From Pseudevernia furfuracea (taxonomy: Eukaryota; Ascomycota; Lecanoromycetes; Lecanorales; Parmeliaceae): a stretch of 64,000 bases of DNA. The notes beneath the pieces were generated by a model. It did not search any database and was not told where the DNA came from. It worked only from the letters and a program-made list of their open reading frames with translations. The stretch's first letter is position 1, and every line of letters begins with the position of its first letter. The stretch spans positions 2,046,001 through 2,110,000 of the forward strand of contig JAIUPT010000020.1 of assembly GCA_022315425.1 (NCBI GenBank). The letters run 5' to 3'. Of this stretch, positions 10,025-21,787 are shown in pieces. Position numbers and translations under genes: made by a program.

Positions 10025-10573
10025 ATGAGTTCAAACTTGTCTACCATGAGTACCAATCTAGCAATCATGGCTTCAACTCTAGCAACCATGAGTTCGACTC
10101 TAGCCTTCATGGTTTTGACCGATCCAGCATCCACGGCCCCTTCGCCTGCGCAACCAGAAGGTTCCAAATTCACTCCCACCGAAAGACTCGTTCACGTCTT
10201 TATCTGCGGAGTAGATACGCTGGATAGTCAGGGCGGCAAGGATCCAGTCAAGCAATCAATGTATACAGACAACATACGGGGCATCTACCGGTCCCGAGAG
10301 ATGGGTAAGGATGCCGACCGGCGCTGGCTGACGGAGGAAGTGGACGGACGTCTCAATGACTTTGATCTGACCGATGATAAGAGACATGCTCTCAAGGAGC
10401 ACTATCTCGTTCCAGAAACCGATGACGACTGGACTTGGGAAACGGGATGGATTGACTGGGGCGACTCTCTTGAGGAGCCAAGTGCGACGGGTGAGAATCT
10501 GAGCTATTCGCACCTGCGGCTTGTGGGGAAATATGTTGAGGCTGCTAGCGATGAAGTAAGTGGCGGTCGGTGA
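10025..10573 (+). CDS. Hypothetical protein with an N-terminal heptad repeat
   Basis: A 182-residue frame from ATG 10025. The first 29 residues are four tandem 7-residue units (MSSNLST, MSTNLAI, MASTLAT, MSSTLAF). Each is encoded by a 21-nt unit that begins with ATG, so five in-frame ATGs are spaced 21 nt apart. The body (TPTERLVHVFICGVDTLDSQ..., WTWETGWIDWGDSLEE) is acidic and looks coding, but I know no family for it. A strong donor (GTAAGT) at 10556, phase 0, suggests that the true C-terminus may be on a further exon and that the residues VSGGR are read-through. A CCGCAG acceptor at 10653 is one candidate. Confidence 0.5.
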   Translation: MSSNLSTMSTNLAIMASTLATMSSTLAFMVLTDPASTAPSPAQPEGSKFTPTERLVHVFICGVDTLDSQGGKDPVKQSMYTDNIRGIYRSREMGKDADRRWLTEEVDGRLNDFDLTDDKRHALKEHYLVPETDDDWTWETGWIDWGDSLEEPSATGENLSYSHLRLVGKYVEAASDEVSGGR

Positions 10574-11467
10574 TGAGAAGAGTAGGGACGAGGACAGGAG
10601 CGACAGAGGGAGCAACAGAAGCATGGGAGAGGAGCAAGCTTCCTTGGCCGCAGCCCCTTCGACCTTTGCTGATAAATATTTCCGATTCCGTTGGGTTTAC
10701 CCCGACCCCCATTCAAGCAGCCTTGGAAGAAGTCGCTGATGGAAGGGCTAAAACCAATCCGTCGTCCATCCCGTGCTGTGCCAAGAGCATTTCTCCCGCT
10801 GCGCTCCTGATCCCATTTCTCATCCCGCAGCAACACCCTCTGATTCTTTCTGCACCTACACGGCGTCAAGCAAGGAAGTTCCGCAGCATTCCCCGCATGA
10901 CGCCCTCGAAGATCTTGCAGATGCTAATGTATGTCTGAGAGATCGCTGCTACACTTGCAGCATATGTTTTAGGATCGCGATTGACCTCAGACTGATCACC
11001 TCAGCTCGGATCGCCACGGCGCCTCCCCAGAAATGAGAACACGCGCAGATCAGCCCTTATGTACTCTAGCTCCTGCTCCGGGGGTTTTTAGCGTGTGACA
11101 AAATGTTACGATACTTGGCGCGGAGAAATTCGCCCACCATCTACCTGTGTCGTCGAAATCGAGGCCCAAACGGCGAGCCGTACATGAAGAGGTTTGCTTG
11201 GAATATTTTACACGGTTTTCTCGCAGCAGTGGACATCTTCCGCGATAGCATCAGGTCTCCAATGAAGGAGTAGCATACGGACGATTTTGGACCACAGGTC
11301 TTCAGCTTCGCCCTTGTTTTGAAGAGTTTCTGAGACCTGACGTTTTTATTTATCTTTCGGTGACTTTGAAGGGTGTGGCAAAGAGCAGCCACACGTCGAA
11401 AAAGGCAGGCTACTATCCCTGCTGTCAGACCAAGATACTTGATATTGGCTGACGCTTAATTCGCTTC
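10574..11467. other. Intergenic region, possibly with a 3' exon of the upstream gene
   Basis: From 10654 an open frame of about 95 codons follows a CCGCAG acceptor in the phase left by the donor at 10556. It has no recognisable features. The rest (10940-11467) shows nothing supported. Confidence 0.35.
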
Positions 11468-13617
11468 TTAATGTTCACAAAAGAAGAACGTAGAAGACTG
11501 GATGTCCTCGTTCACCTCATCCACGTACACCTTTCTCTCCTCCATCAATTCGAGCCTGATTTCTTTGGCTTCCTCCAAGGAGATCGGGAAGTCCTCTACA
11601 TCTTCCACTACCTGATCCACAATTTCTTTCGGCAGGCTCGCGAGCCTCTCGCTATCCCGAATCTCAGGACTCCACCAATCTTTCTGCTGAGGGGGCACAT
11701 TGGCAGTCGAGATGATGCGGCAATGGGGATCAATCAGGAACAACGCCAGTATTTTTCTGTGCCCCGTTTTCGAGGGGTCTTCGAGCTTGAATGGAGCCAC
11801 TCGATGCTGAAAAACGTTGGGGAAGGCAAGGAGCCGTCCTTCTCTTGTCGCGACTCGGCCTATTTCCTGCACCTTGGGCCCATCTTGCTTAACGCCGTAG
11901 AGTTCTTCGACGCCCTCATGGTCATCCTGAGCAAAATCAGCGTTACACAAGCACGAAATCGCTTCGCAAAGAAGTCCGAGATGCCGCTATTTGTTGAAAG
12001 GAGGATCAAGTACCTGGTCATGTGACTTCAATTCAAATTCGTCCTCATCAGTGCGATGGCGGAAAACCAGAGAGTTGTCTGCGACGTTCTTAGAGTCGTA
12101 GTAATATAGAGTCGTAGCACAAATCCGTTCATTGAGCTGCCCCTCAACATGCCACGATCCACCGTCGTACGTTGGCTTCTCGGGTGTCAACTCAATATTG
12201 GCGAGCTTCACAATCACTTGAAGCCCCTGCTTCCCAAATCACTTTCGAAGGTTAACTTGCTCATCTAATGCTCGTTGATACGATTCAAATTCTCGAGGTT
12301 CCGGCCTTTGCAGAACGCGATTGGTCTTTATCCAATCTGTATAAGCATCCTCATCATCCCCTAACTCCTGTGGGGGGCTGATCCCTCTGGGATGATCATA
12401 ATCAGTAAATTCATGTAGGATGCGTGCCTTGCGTCCGCCATACGTCGAGGAAAGGGTCAAGTTCCAGAGTGGGATTGATTTGGCAATGAACCCCTCAATA
12501 ACAAGGTACAGCTTTGGGTGCAATCTCGGATGCAGATTGTTGATATAGCTGGTGATTTTGACATCATCTCCGGCAAATTTGACGTCGCAGGGAAGCCACT
12601 GGAAAGCTTTGGACCAGAAGTTAGGACGAACGTCACCCCAGATACGGTGCATGTGATGAACCTCGTCAACTTCGACGTCTGCGTCATCCGGCGTAGTGAC
12701 AATCTCGCCTTTGCCGATATAATTCATGCAATCTTGGAGTTCTACACCCCCGGATGATAGGACTCTCGATCGGCCATAGATCAAAGGGAACAAAGAGGGA
12801 TGAACGAGGTCGAGTACCTTGCCATCAGAACCGGGATGCCAATCTTTGAGCCTATCAGGGACGTCTTGGAGGGGAGCAGCACTGGCTCGTAGGGCATCTT
12901 TTAGCTCAGAAGAGATGGCAGTATCAGACTTGATCACCGCAGCATCAAGGTCTAGGGTTGGGATCATGCCGTCACTTTGGAAGGATCGAGCCTTGTCACG
13001 CAATTCGGCAACGCACTATCAAAATTTGTTAGCCCACTCAATGACGAGAAGAAGGCTCAAGCTCAGTTAGGAAAGTCTAAGTAAAGAGGCCATCTGATAA
13101 TGTTTCTAAATGCAATTCAACCCATGAGATAGGTCACCCCATAGCTCCTCGATGGGGCTAAGTATGGGTATCAGGGAGTGACCGGTGGCAAAGACAAGCG
13201 TGGGCAAGCATATAAAGGGTAAAGGAGTGAATGACTAGTCATTAGAAGCGTGCTTAGACCAGGGCTCTTTGTTCTCCTGAGAGGGGATCATACGATGAAA
13301 CCCCGCCATGACAGGATTTTGTAGACTACGACGTTTCAATGAAAAGTGGTACCTACCCAGTCGAGCATCTTCTCTGACACGTCCATACCCTCGGTGCCAA
13401 GAGCTTCCTGGCGCCACTTCTGAACGATGGTATCGTCAAAGACCTTTTTATCCCAGTCCGGTTTGTCAGTGATCTTGTCCATGATTGCCATCATGTTCAG
13501 CTCTCGAACGGTCAATATAGTCCCCGACCAATCCAAGACAGCATTAGGAAAGTTATCGTCAGGTCTGTAGTTCACAGGCAGGCCAAAGCCGGGAAGCTTG
13601 ACACATTCTGCTTCCAT
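11468..13617 (-). CDS. DUF4246-family protein, interrupted by an in-frame TGA
   Basis: Exons are 13617-13357, 13015-12014 and 11926-11468, all phase 0. The introns have GTAGGT/GATAG and GTACTT/CTCAG signals. Conserved blocks of the fungal DUF4246 family appear in order: LPGFGLPVNYRP near the N-terminus, HPSLFPLIYGRSRVL, FQWLPCDVKF, SYINNLHP, VIVKLANIELTPEKP, GGSWHVEGQLNE, FPNVFQHRVAPF and GHRKILALFLIDPH. WHVE plus the later QHR and GHRK look like the facial triad and co-substrate Arg of a 2-oxoglutarate oxygenase; that is my inference. Codon 12241-12239 is TGA, between VNLRK and FGKQGLQVIVKL. No intron removes it without breaking the frame. It is probably a recent nonsense mutation. The alternative start at 13683 is less likely. 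Confidence 0.8.
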
Positions 13618-14231
13618 TGTTGTGGTCGTGATAGAGAAGCTGATTTTAAAGGAGAGTCTGGTGTGAAAGGAGAAGCTAGTCAAGAAGAAATGGGGAAGCA
13701 GGAAAGAAAGAAAATATTTATGACTGTTCTATGATTCAATTTGTATTGAGTCCGAAACTGGCGGGCGTTAAATATTTCAGGCCTCTTCGGTTTCATCTAC
13801 CTTCAGCGCTATGCCTTTCTTTTCGAGACTACAGACAGGCTGCCATGACAATAATGACTCAAAAGTCGCTCCTCGCATTTCTCCGAATGTCAGTCCAGTC
13901 CCAGTGGATGAGATATGGTAGATATAAGGTAGTGAAGAGATGAGCAGAGTGTGATGCCTGGAGAGTGGAATTCCCGGATTCCGCTCCGCCCCTTGCCACA
14001 ATGGGTGATGGGCTCAGTGAAACCACCTGACTCCCGCCGCATCATCCTCTGACATTCCCTATTAATTCCTACTGCTGCTGTACCTCTGTATATACTCTAT
14101 TAATACTACCTGCTCATCATAGAAAGAATAAGACACACGTCATCCGTCAGCCGTCAGCCGCCAGCCTCACAGCCTCAATCCTTTGACGAACAAAACGCTC
14201 GAGTGCCCCGAAAGCAGCCATAGACGCCACC
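13618..14231. promoter_or_regulatory. Divergent intergenic promoter region
   Basis: This 614-base gap lies between divergent start codons at 13617 (minus) and 14232 (plus). It contains AT-rich TATA-like patches (for example near 14089-14105) and a short repeat TCAGCCGTCAGCCGCCAGCC at about 14145-14165 in the leader of the plus gene. No specific site is assigned. Confidence 0.4.
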
Positions 14232-15512
14232 ATGGACAAAGGTCGGCAGGTGATGGAGGAGACTCATACGGAGCACGAGACCCGATCAGTAGGCGACTTT
14301 CGCAAGACCGAAGAGCTGCTCCCCAAGCATATAGGCTCGCGATGGAACATCCCTTTCCTCGACAACATGGGCTCTTTTCTGAGCACCCTCAACCCCATGG
14401 CGAAAGCCGTGGACCCGAAAAAAGAAGAGGTTTGGCTACTCGATAATACCGCCTACAGACCTGTCCACGTTTACCCTCATCAGCCGCAGCCCTTTCAAGC
14501 CCGTTTTACGGCTGCCTACTTTAAGAGGTATACAGGGAAAGATTGGAGCAAGGCTGTGGCCAGTATTGCAGATACGCTTGGTCTAGCAGATGGAGAAGGA
14601 AGAGCGCAGGCGGAGAAGACGATCGCGCATCGGTTGAAGCCTTTTGTTGAGACCATAGCCCCTGCGCGCTATGTGGATATCGAATTACCGAATGGCACTA
14701 TTCAGAAGCTTGGTCCCGGTGGAAGAAGCGCCGTCAGTCAACAGATCGTCATTTCTATCCAGGACCACAAAGACGGAGACAGCGCCGAGATCTCATCGAT
14801 TCCCCCCGATGTCACCCCTCATGGACCTATGCTCACTCACTTCGCGGAGCCAGAGGGTTGGTTGATGGTTTCAGGTATATTATACTCACGAAGCCTTTCA
14901 CCCACGTTCTAACGCTTCTCAGATATCGACGACTCAATCAAAATCACCATGACTCCCTCTCCCATCGGCATCCTCCGCAGCACCTTCGTCTCGGACCCAA
15001 CCCCCATTGCCGGGATGCCACAACTTTACGCCCAAATCGCCACCTCTCTCAACCCAACCTGGTTCTACCTCTCCGCCTCTCCTTACAACCTGTACCCCTT
15101 CCTCCGCACGTTCCTCCACCAATACTACCCCAAAGGCACTACCATCCTTCGCGACGCATCATGGATGGATCTCGGCGGCTTCCTCGCATCCCTCACGCAA
15201 GGGACTGAAGCTTACAAGCGAAGCCGCATAGAGGAAATACATAGTTGGTTACCTATGAGGAAGGTGCTTTGTGTGGGCGATAGCACGCAGAGTGATCCTG
15301 AAGCGTACGGAGATATCTGCAGGAAGTATAAGGGATGGGTCAAGGCAGTGTTCATCAGGAAGGTGACGGATGTTGCAGAGATGAAAGATACCGATAAAAA
15401 CACGGATGAGAGGTTTGAGAAGGCGTTTAGGGATGTGCCGAGGGAGATTTGGAGAACGTTTGAGGATCCGGAAGAGTTATACGACGCTGTGGAGAAATTG
15501 AAAGGACTGTAG
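14232..15512 (+). CDS. App1-family phosphatidate phosphatase
   Basis: Exons are 14232-14874 and 14923-15512. The phase 1 intron 14875-14922 (GTATAT, TCTAAC, CTCAG) gives 410 residues. The catalytic half starts right at the splice: DIDDSIKITMTPSPIGILRS carries the DxDx(T/S) nucleophile motif. It is followed by TWFYLSASPYNLYPFL, GTTILRDASWMDL, KRSRIEEIHSWLP and VLCVGDSTQSDPEAYGDI. These are the haloacid-dehalogenase-type blocks of the App1 catalytic domain (formerly DUF2183). The family hydrolyses phosphatidic acid to diacylglycerol, with links to actin patches and endocytic membranes in yeast. The usual Thr of DxDxT is Ser here, which the superfamily tolerates. The N-terminal half is the family's non-catalytic region. 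Confidence 0.9.
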
Positions 15513-15745
15513 GAGTGACAATGGAATTGTGAATCGCTGTTGGGTTAGCGGGCGTTTGGTGGACTTGTCAGACTGTCATCCTATAGACTCTGGGGCGTGT
15601 TTGAATAGGCATCGGATTGATAATGGGCGGACGACTTCACGATCAATGTAGTACAATGCGAGCACTTCTACAGAATCTTCTCACGCAATCAGCTTCAAAC
15701 ACTGTGCATTCTCCATAGAAACCACCCTACAAACACCCCCCTCGC

Positions 15746-16885
15746 TCACCTCCCCCTAAACACCGCCGTCCTCTTCTCCCCAAAAGCCCACAACGCCTCA
15801 TCCCGATCCGCCATCCCCACCAGCCCCGCATACTCCCTCTCCTCCCCCCCCGCCGTCCCCTCTCCCACCGCCCTCATCGCCGCCCCCACCGCCCCAGGCC
15901 CCCCCGCGCAAATCTCCTCCGCCAACCCAACCGCCCCCTCAAGCACCTTCCCCCTCACATCCCTCTTCCACGCCTTCCCCCCCGTCCACGCACTCGGCCC
16001 CGTCTCCACCACCCGCTCACATATCCCCATCACCTGCGCCTCCGACCCGCCGACCCGTCTCCCCGTCAATATCATCTCCAACGCCCGCGCTTCCCCGACG
16101 AGGCGCCGCAGCCGGTACGTCCCGCCCGCGCCGGGGATGATGGCGAGTCGGGTTTCGGGCAGCCCGACCGTGGCCGTCGACGCGAAGACGCGGAAGGTGG
16201 TCGCGAGGGCGATTTCGAACCCCCCGCCCAGGGCGGTGGAGGAGACGGCGCTGATGGTGGGGACCGGGAGCGCGGAGAGCTCCGTCAAGGTGCCGCGGAG
16301 GCTGCGCAGGAAATGGTTCGTCCTGGAAACGGGGGTGCGGGTGCGTCAGTCAGTGAGTGAGTTGGTTGGTTGGTTGGGGGTTTTTTTTCCCTGAAGATTT
16401 GTGGACATTTTCGGGAGCGGACAAGGGTGGGGGGGCAGGATCGTGCGTGCTAACTACCCTCTAACGTACTCTTGAGAAGTCATCCCCCTCCGCTCTTTCA
16501 GGTCCGCTCCCGCGCAGAAACATTCGTCCACTTCGCTCGCGAGGATCAGTGCCCGCGTCCCGGCGCCGAGCACCGCGCCCTCTTCTGCCTTTTCCTTCCG
16601 GGCCCGTTCATCGTCGGCTTCTTCCTTCACGGCGGTGATTTCGTGCGAGAGCTCCGAGAGTAGTTGGCGGGAGATGGCGTTGCGAGTGCGGGGGTTGTTG
16701 AGACTGAGGACGCGGATGTGGCCGAGGTGGGGGGCGGGGATGTTGTGGGTTTTTAGGAGAGAAGGGGCAGGGGCGGTGGAGGAGAGACGGACATGGCGGT
16801 GAGGGGCGAGTCTGAATGGGCGTTGGGTGATAGACAGTGGTTGGAGATTATGAAAGATGAGGGTGGGATGTCGGGGTGGACGCAT
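15746..16885 (-). CDS. Mitochondrial enoyl-CoA hydratase/isomerase (AUH-like)
   Basis: Exons are 16885-16458 and 16322-15746, and the phase 2 intron 16457-16323 gives 334 residues. The first 40 residues are rich in Arg/His/Ser without acids (MRPPRHPTLIFHNL), a mitochondrial presequence. Crotonase blocks follow: LNNPRTRNAISRQLLSEL, CFCAGADLKERRGMTSQEYV (first oxyanion-hole block), PTISAVSSTALGGGFEIALA (second) and GLPETRLAIIPGAGGTYRL with the catalytic Glu. The FCAGADLKER form is typical of AUH, the methylglutaconyl-CoA hydratase of leucine breakdown, but short-chain enoyl-CoA hydratase of beta-oxidation cannot be excluded. The second exon is unusually GC-rich, with long C runs on the plus strand. 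Confidence 0.9.
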
Positions 16886-17058
16886 GTTTGGAAGCGGAGA
16901 GTCGGGAGTTTTGTTTGGATTGGATTCTTCTTATGTACGTGGGAACGCCGTGGAATTTTCAATCACCATTGAGGAGCAGGCCTTTCATTCAGTTAGGTAC
17001 GTTTAAGTTTATACTGAATGCCTATGAATATTCCTTTCATACATCAAAGGTGGGCAGT

Positions 17059-20000
17059 CTATATGAACTTCCCATTCGCACAATAATCCACCACCTCATT
17101 AGGTCTAGGCCAACCGCCCCAGCTTTTGTTTGCCCTCACAATCTCTTGAACCGCCTTCAACATTCCTGCTGGTGCAGGTTCTGCCTTCATTTCTAGCTCA
17201 TCACGTACAGTGCTCGGGTCTTCTCCTTGAGCCTCAGCTTCTCTCTTTTCAAGAAATATCCAGCTACGTTCCATGAATACGACAATTGCGGTCAGACATC
17301 GCCGCATCATCCTATGTCCATTCGCTTTTTCATCAGCGACGGCGTTGATTGCATCGGCGTAGAGGGACATCCATTCCACCAAGTCCAAAAGGCCGTCGTA
17401 ATCTCGGCGGATTCCGAGTACTCGTACGAAACCATGAAGACAAGCGGGATGTGGCACCTCCAGCAGTTTTGGAAGCAAACAGCCTGGAGATAAAAAGGCT
17501 CTGGATTCTGTCATAGATGCATCTTCAATGTCTGGCTCGATGTCATCAGGCTCCAATACACTCTGCTCCTCAGTAGATGCATCAATCATTGATTTCTCTT
17601 GCGTTAGAGAAACAGGTATATCTTCCTGCATCGACTGCGATCTGACAACGTCCTTGAAAATCTCTTTGAGAAGCGGGAGACCGGTGGAGAGCACGAGATC
17701 CACGTAGGATCTCTTGTCATCCCTAGGATCGATGTTTCCTCGTCGAGTTCTTGGATTCCTGGACAGCCTTTCACTCGCGAAAATTGCCTTTTCTAGTCCG
17801 CAGCAGAGTATCCGAAAACCTTCAAGATCAAGGGTCAAGTCAATCTCAAGCATTTCATTCAAAAGGTGACAGCTCATCTGCCAAGTCTTGATGTCTTGGT
17901 AATCTTGGTCTACGAATCTCGAAAACACGTCTGTCACGACTCTGGGAGCAGAGAGCGCTCGGAGAAGGTTATACCATGCAGGTCGGTATCGGGGTTTTCG
18001 CGCAAGCACAAGCTGAATGGCTTTGAGGAGCGGATTTATAACGATAGGTCTTGGCAAAGGTGCAACCTCTAGGGATTGTTCTGAACCTGAAGGACTTTGC
18101 AGTAAATCAAGCTGAAGCGATTTTGTCTTCTCCATCATCGATTCCAAGACCAACCCGGTTTGGATGAGAGCAAATTTGTCGGGTTGGTGTTTATCAGGCA
18201 TTGTTGGCGCGAATCGAGTCAATAGCCTAATGAAGGCAGAGAAAATGTGTGGCGGGATTGATTCGAGCGCAGCTTGAGCCCCGGAGGTGCTCGGTGTTTC
18301 ATCATCACTCAAAACCAACACGTGTTTGTTCGGCAATGAGCTTGCTTCAAGATGCTGTAGACCGCTTTCGATAGTCGGCGCATTCCTAAGCATGGTGCTC
18401 AAAAGCCTCCCTGCGGGCTTAATCTTATCCTTGGCCATCATCTTGACGAATTCATCGATAGTGGGTGGTGATTTACGAACGTAGACTGCTTCTCGAGGAG
18501 ACTCGGGAGCAGCCAACACCTCTAGACCATCACCAGGCAATGGGGGCTGCTCTTCTGGGGGATTTCTCGAACTAGAGTTGGCGTCCCCAGCGGACGGTCT
18601 TTTGGCATCTTGGACAATCTTTTCAAACATTTGATGGTACACATAGAAAGCTCCCACAGCTGTGGATTCCTGATCTTTGAACGACAAAAAGCAAGACCAA
18701 GCTTCATCGAGAGTCCTTGTCGCACGTATCCGAGCTACCCAGATCTGTGCGTCTTTGGTACGACGCTCATGAGGAACATGGACAGCACGGATCGCACGGG
18801 TTTGTATAGTGGGACTTCCATCGGTGTCCCAGCCCGAAAGGATTGAGCTTATAGCATCCCAATCATCTGGAGCATATCCTGCTTCCCAAGATCGCCTCAA
18901 AGCCTCCATGGCTCGACTAATTCCATCCTCGACACCGATATCAGCGTCTATACCGAGCTTGTCTTCTTTCCAAGGAGGCCATGATTTTGCTTTCATCTGC
19001 GCCCATTCGCGCTCCTTCAAGGTCTTCTTATGCCTAAGCTGCATACTGACAACAGCGCGGTATCCTTTCTTGTCAACGATCAGGGGGGGTTTAAATTCAT
19101 TCATCCTTCTTAAAAGACTGAATTGCGCTCGCTGCTGGTGAAATGCGGATTGGAAAGGCCCTATCGACGCCGGAAGCGACATCAATTTCAAGAGCGTGTT
19201 GTACATGTACGAGAGTTGCGCTATGTCTTCCGAAGTCAAAATGCTTGTTTGCGAGGCACCTTCCCGGAAATTGAGACCGTCCAAATATCGATTGATGAGG
19301 GCTGCAATATTATCGCAAGCTTCTGGCCAGACCTTGCGAGCAGAACGTAGTAGCCTTATAACCATAATCATGAATACGCTTTCCTTCATCCCGCGTGGGT
19401 CATCTTCTGGGTTTTTGACTATGCGAATAATTGTGAAACCCTCATCTTGGATTGCTTCATTTGCGAGCTTCTCTAGTGGAGGTAGCGGTCCCAGCAAGCT
19501 TTCCGACTTGTCCATTAAATCCCAAGCGTAAATCAACAAAGACCTCAGGGCCTCTGCACTCGGATCTCGTCGACGAAGTAAGAAGGTAAATACAAATTGA
19601 GGTATTGATCTTCCACCTCTAGCCTTTGTGAACCCCTGATTCGCAACGGCCAACAGTCGTGTTGCAGCACGTTCGGTCGTCTTGGAGGTCAAGACCCAGG
19701 TCCAATTCATCAAGTCCGTTATGTCCCATCCTCTACGATTGAGAAACCTGGTATTATCCTTGTTCAAGAGGTTCAGCAATGCGTCGTCCAATTCTTTACT
19801 GGCGAAATTCGGATTCTTCGATCGAGCTTGATATTGGAGTATAGGGTCCACATGCCGTAGGTATTGGATGAGCAAGTCTTTCAAATTTGTTGGATGCATT
19901 CCCTTCTCCCGAGCATTCTTCGCCTCTTGTTTGGCTTTCGTGGCTTCTATGATAGCTTCTTTTCTGTTCAGAGCGAGGAGCACTGGATTCTGGAGGTAGG

Positions 20001-20407
20001 ACAAGTCCACCTTGCCTTCGGTTTCCTTTGCATTCATGTACTCAGGGCCTATGGGACCGAGAGCAGCTATAAGATCTTCCGATGTAGTGAACCGTAGGTG
20101 TGCATCTGATCGTCTTGCTGGGCTCATTTCTTCAAGCAATAATTCGGATGGTAACTCACGAACTCCTCGCCCGGCGTGAAGCTCGAAAAGGGTTCGTCTG
20201 GGGGTCTTGAGAAGGTGTGTTTTCCCGCCGCCTTCGAGGTACCACAACGCGCCCACCTGTAGCTGTTAGCGATGATCCAGGCTCAGGGCGAAGATATGAA
20301 TGGGCACTTACATCTCGAGGCCGCAAGGGTGCATTGAGCGCTGCTACAGTATTTAAGAGCTCAAATTTGCCCCTTAGAATCGAGGCAGATCGAAGCACAG
20401 GCGGCAT
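17059..20407 (-). CDS. Large fungal protein, probably mitochondrial, unknown function
   Basis: Exons are 20407-20312 and 20256-17059, and the phase 0 intron 20311-20257 (GTAAGT, GCTAAC, TACAG) gives 1,097 residues. The N-terminus MPPVLRSASILRGKFELLNT is short, basic and free of acids, which suggests import into mitochondria. The rest is largely helical with no membrane segments. Patterns such as WVARIRATRTLDEAWSCFLS, DVFSRFVDQ and VRVLGIRRDYDGLLDLVEWM recall degenerate helical-repeat (PPR-like) proteins of fungal mitochondrial gene expression. That is an inference from style, as I see no diagnostic repeat. A linker at about residues 580-640 is Ser/Pro/Glu-rich. It follows the hydratase gene in tandem, 173 nt apart. 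Confidence 0.75.
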
Positions 20408-21017
20408 TCATAGCTATACTATGTCTTCGTCGTTTGAAATGTAGGTTGGCGAATTTGGACATGGATTTGGGAAATCACGCTATCCAGACCTGTAAGGCTG
20501 AGCTAATTGGAGATCACGTGCTGTCTTGTTGACCTCCGTGTTCGCCAACATTGACCTTGGCACGCTTGGGTACTATCAAACTATTGCTGGGTTTTTAAAT
20601 TGGTCTCCAGGAACTCTTGGGAGGCTGTGCTTGCTACTGCTTGAATAGAGAAGTGTTCCAGCGCTCCAGTGAAGGAGATAGGCACCATGAACGACTTCTG
20701 TCTACTTTCTATACAAGTCTCTCAAACCCAAAACCATCTTCATACATTAATGGTGATAGATCTGGAAATGGTGGCAGCCAGTGTACTCTCGATTGTTCTC
20801 TGTTGGATCTATAGAGAGCTAGCTGGCTAGTAGGCGCATATTGCGCGAGGTAAAGGTAAACATGCGGTTCACATTTACCACATACAGCCGCTTCGCGAGA
20901 GCGCAACCCCGTGTTATTCCGTGATGCAGTATCGTATTGTTTGCTTTCTATTTGCATCAAATGTTTAGCAAGACAATTTCTCTTTTGAAAGTACGTTGAA
21001 GAGAACCGCCACGCAAC
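20408..21017. promoter_or_regulatory. Intergenic region between divergent genes
   Basis: 610 bases separate the minus start at 20407 and the plus start at 21018. No coding frame is supported, and it presumably holds both promoters. Confidence 0.4.
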
Positions 21018-21684
21018 ATGAACATGTTCGCAAGCCAGCTATTACTTTTGAGGCTTCTAGTGAGCTTTGGTACCGCCCTTACAATAGGCACTCTTCCAAA
21101 CCCACCAGGCCTCTTGCAAATTGTGCCGGATACCGATCCCACTCTCAACACCAATAGCTCATCATCGTGAGCTTCCCTTGAACCTCCATAGTTTCGCAGG
21201 CTGTTGATGAAGTCTTTGCAGATACCTAATCAACGCAACCCTCGGCAACCCTCCGGACCCTTTCGATGTTCTCTGGGCCCAGACCCGCTACCTAACAACG
21301 TTTCGCTCCTACTCCGAGCCCGACCTGCCCTACGGTAGCTTACGAGCCTTTGTCGACCGAGCCATATCCTCCCTCAACGACCTCAAACAGGCGAACCATG
21401 CTGAGCTCGATGACCCCATCCCCGGCGGCGTATTTCGATACGAGTCAGAAGTATTCTCAAAATTGCGTATAAGCTTTCATCTTGCTGTGGATCCCCCAGG
21501 GCCGGCTGCGTTGACGTACTACGAGACAGGGGGTGTGATTGCGTCTCTTGGGAAATATATGCGCAAGTGGAGAAGCAATTCGCCTGCGTCTGCGGTTCTT
21601 GAATTGTGGAAGGGGGATGGTGCGTTGTCAGAGCAGAAAGCTGCCGGGTATATTTTTGGGTTCCCGACGGCGGCCGAACAATAA
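21018..21684 (+). CDS. Small secreted protein, unknown function
   Basis: Exons are 21018-21166 and 21222-21684, and the phase 2 intron 21167-21221 (GTGAGC to TGCAG) gives 203 residues. The N-terminus MNMFASQLLLLRLLVSFGTA is a textbook signal peptide. The mature part has a short Ser/Asn-rich linker and then one compact domain (PPDPFDVLWAQTRYLTTF, FRYESEVFSKLRISFHLAV, YYETGGVIASLGKYM). It contains no Cys-rich or enzymatic motif that I recognise. Similar small secreted proteins are common in fungal secretomes. The second ATG at 21024 is an equally possible start. It ends 103 nt before the convergent GGA gene. Confidence 0.75.
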
Positions 21685-21787
21685 GTAGGCACTGTTGGAA
21701 TGACAGTGTGTTGTTGTAGCATTGGAAAAGGTGGTAGGGCATACCCCTTACATTCAAAAAATTCTATACACAGACGTGATTGCTATA

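Noticed and set aside
12011..12013. A 27-nt intron ending at the TAG just after the third DUF4246 block
   Set aside because: Too short. The 87-nt intron 12013-11927 has a better branch and acceptor and joins the family blocks in phase.
12239..12295. A 55-nt intron (GTATCA to GCAG) that would remove the DUF4246 stop
   Set aside because: Its length is not a multiple of three while the frame is the same on both sides, and it would delete the conserved VNLR block.
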